From Enemella dayhoffiae (lineage in GTDB: Bacteria > Actinomycetota > Actinomycetes > Propionibacteriales > Propionibacteriaceae): a stretch of 64,000 nucleotides of DNA. The notes under the pieces are model-generated. The model was not told the origin of the DNA. It saw nothing but the letters and a program-made list of their open reading frames with translations, and did not search any database. The translations under genes were made by a program, and so were the position numbers. How positions within the stretch are numbered: the first letter of the stretch is position 1; each line of letters starts with the position of its first letter. Positions 63,721 through 64,000 of this stretch are shown piece by piece. The DNA lies in contig NZ_NMVQ01000007.1 of assembly GCF_002250625.1 (NCBI RefSeq), forward strand, positions 49,676-113,675. Direction: 5' to 3'.

Positions 63721-63897
63721 GACAAGACCTCACGCGACGGCCTCGAACTCCTCCTGCGCAGGATGAGGTTGGAGCCAGTCATTCTCGGCAATCTCCCTGC
63801 CGAAGGCGACACCATCATCGGGAAACTCGAGAAGTACCTCAGAGACTCGAAGAACGTCGGTTTCGTGTGGCTTGGGACTGTCGCAGGAACGGTGTAA
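63716..63897 (+). pseudogene. TIR-like (PF10137/CAP12-type) nucleotide-binding effector, fragment
   Basis: GHDKTSRDGLELLLRRMRLEPVILGNLPAEGDTIIGKLEKYLRDSKNVGFV matches the start of the predicted nucleotide-binding TIR-like domain found in CBASS/Pycsar effectors, lacking the first strand. After GFV the frame soon ends (stop 63895-63897), so the rest of the domain is lost. It is a defence-gene remnant in the tRNA-Lys island. Confidence 0.6.
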
Positions 63898-63930
63898 GTG
63901 GCTCTACCGCCCGGATGGGCGAGAGGAGTC

Positions 63931-64000
63931 ATGATGACCGACACACTGGTGGGCATGAGCCCACCGAGCCCGGCTGCGGCCGGCGATGCCGAGGACCGCG
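63931..64000 (+). CDS. Start of an unidentified gene (runs off window)
   Basis: ATG 63931 (or 63934) follows GAGAGGAG; 23 codons rich in Pro, Ala and Asp are visible. Too short to identify. It has its own ribosome site and lies beyond the TIR-like fragment. Confidence 0.4.
   Translation, partial: MMTDTLVGMSPPSPAAAGDAEDR

Overview
The window is a chromosomal piece of a high-GC actinobacterium, most like a Propionibacteriaceae-type Actinomycetota. The signs are GC-rich codons, many GTG starts, frequent leaderless -10 boxes 6-8 nt before the start codon, DUF3073 behind purM, DUF3151 beside purA, and a purA/fba/DedA neighbourhood resembling that of mycobacteria. The genus assignment is inference.

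Layout. 1-3.8 kb: minus-strand T4SS/conjugation-like cluster (TcpC-like, VirB2-like, PrgI-like, start of a VirB4-like ATPase). 3.8-8.5 kb: DedA protein, SpoU methyltransferase, a glycosyltransferase/methyltransferase deletion scar, GntR regulator, fba. 8.5-12.1 kb: M23 endopeptidase and two SGNH hydrolases. 12.2-24.6 kb and 33-35.6 kb: most of de novo purine synthesis (purA, purD, purB, purC, purS, purQ, purL, purF, purM) with interleaved small genes. 24.6-30.2 kb: four secreted proteins built from a roughly 90-residue module around an ECF sigma factor; three of the four end exactly at a sortase-like LAKTG motif. 30.3-36.9 kb: M20 peptidase, DUF1992, glutaminase, purF, purM, DUF3073, hydrolase. 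36.9-40.5 kb: a short-chain fatty-acid transporter gene split by a type VII secreted nuclease-toxin/immunity island. 40.5-50.7 kb: NDH-2, DUF1338 dioxygenase, fructosamine kinase, two tRNAs, a formylglycine-enzyme chimera ending in LPHTG, an AftB-like transferase, an aldolase, and an operon of an Asp/Gly-repeat peptide, a JmjC-like oxygenase and a sucrase/ferredoxin-like protein. 50.8-52.5 kb: tRNA-Glu, two integrase 3' remnants and a ParDE system. 52.8-56.6 kb: formaldehyde-dehydrogenase operon, FAD oxidoreductase, IS3 remnant. 56.7-62.4 kb: SDR, SH3/M15-like wall protein, zincin, then a membrane-tethered GroEL-apical-like protein beside SPFH and NfeD. 62.5-64 kb: pseudogenes and a tRNA-Lys island remnant with integrase and TIR-like defence fragments.

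How it fits together. The purine genes provide nearly the whole route to AICAR and then AMP; purN, purE/purK and purH are not here. Envelope biology is the second theme: peptidoglycan hydrolases, the arabinosyltransferase-like protein, the sigma-controlled secreted family and the SPFH/NfeD group.

The strongest candidates for undescribed biology are (1) the secreted family ending at LAKTG/LPHTG with no membrane anchor, linked by a shared ECF-type promoter; (2) the five-repeat Asp-Gly peptide with its oxygenase; (3) the membrane-anchored isolated GroEL apical domain. The window also holds an unusual number of in-frame chimeras, deletion scars and one-base frameshifts in accessory genes, while the housekeeping genes are intact. 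This could be real gene decay or an assembly problem and needs read-level checking.
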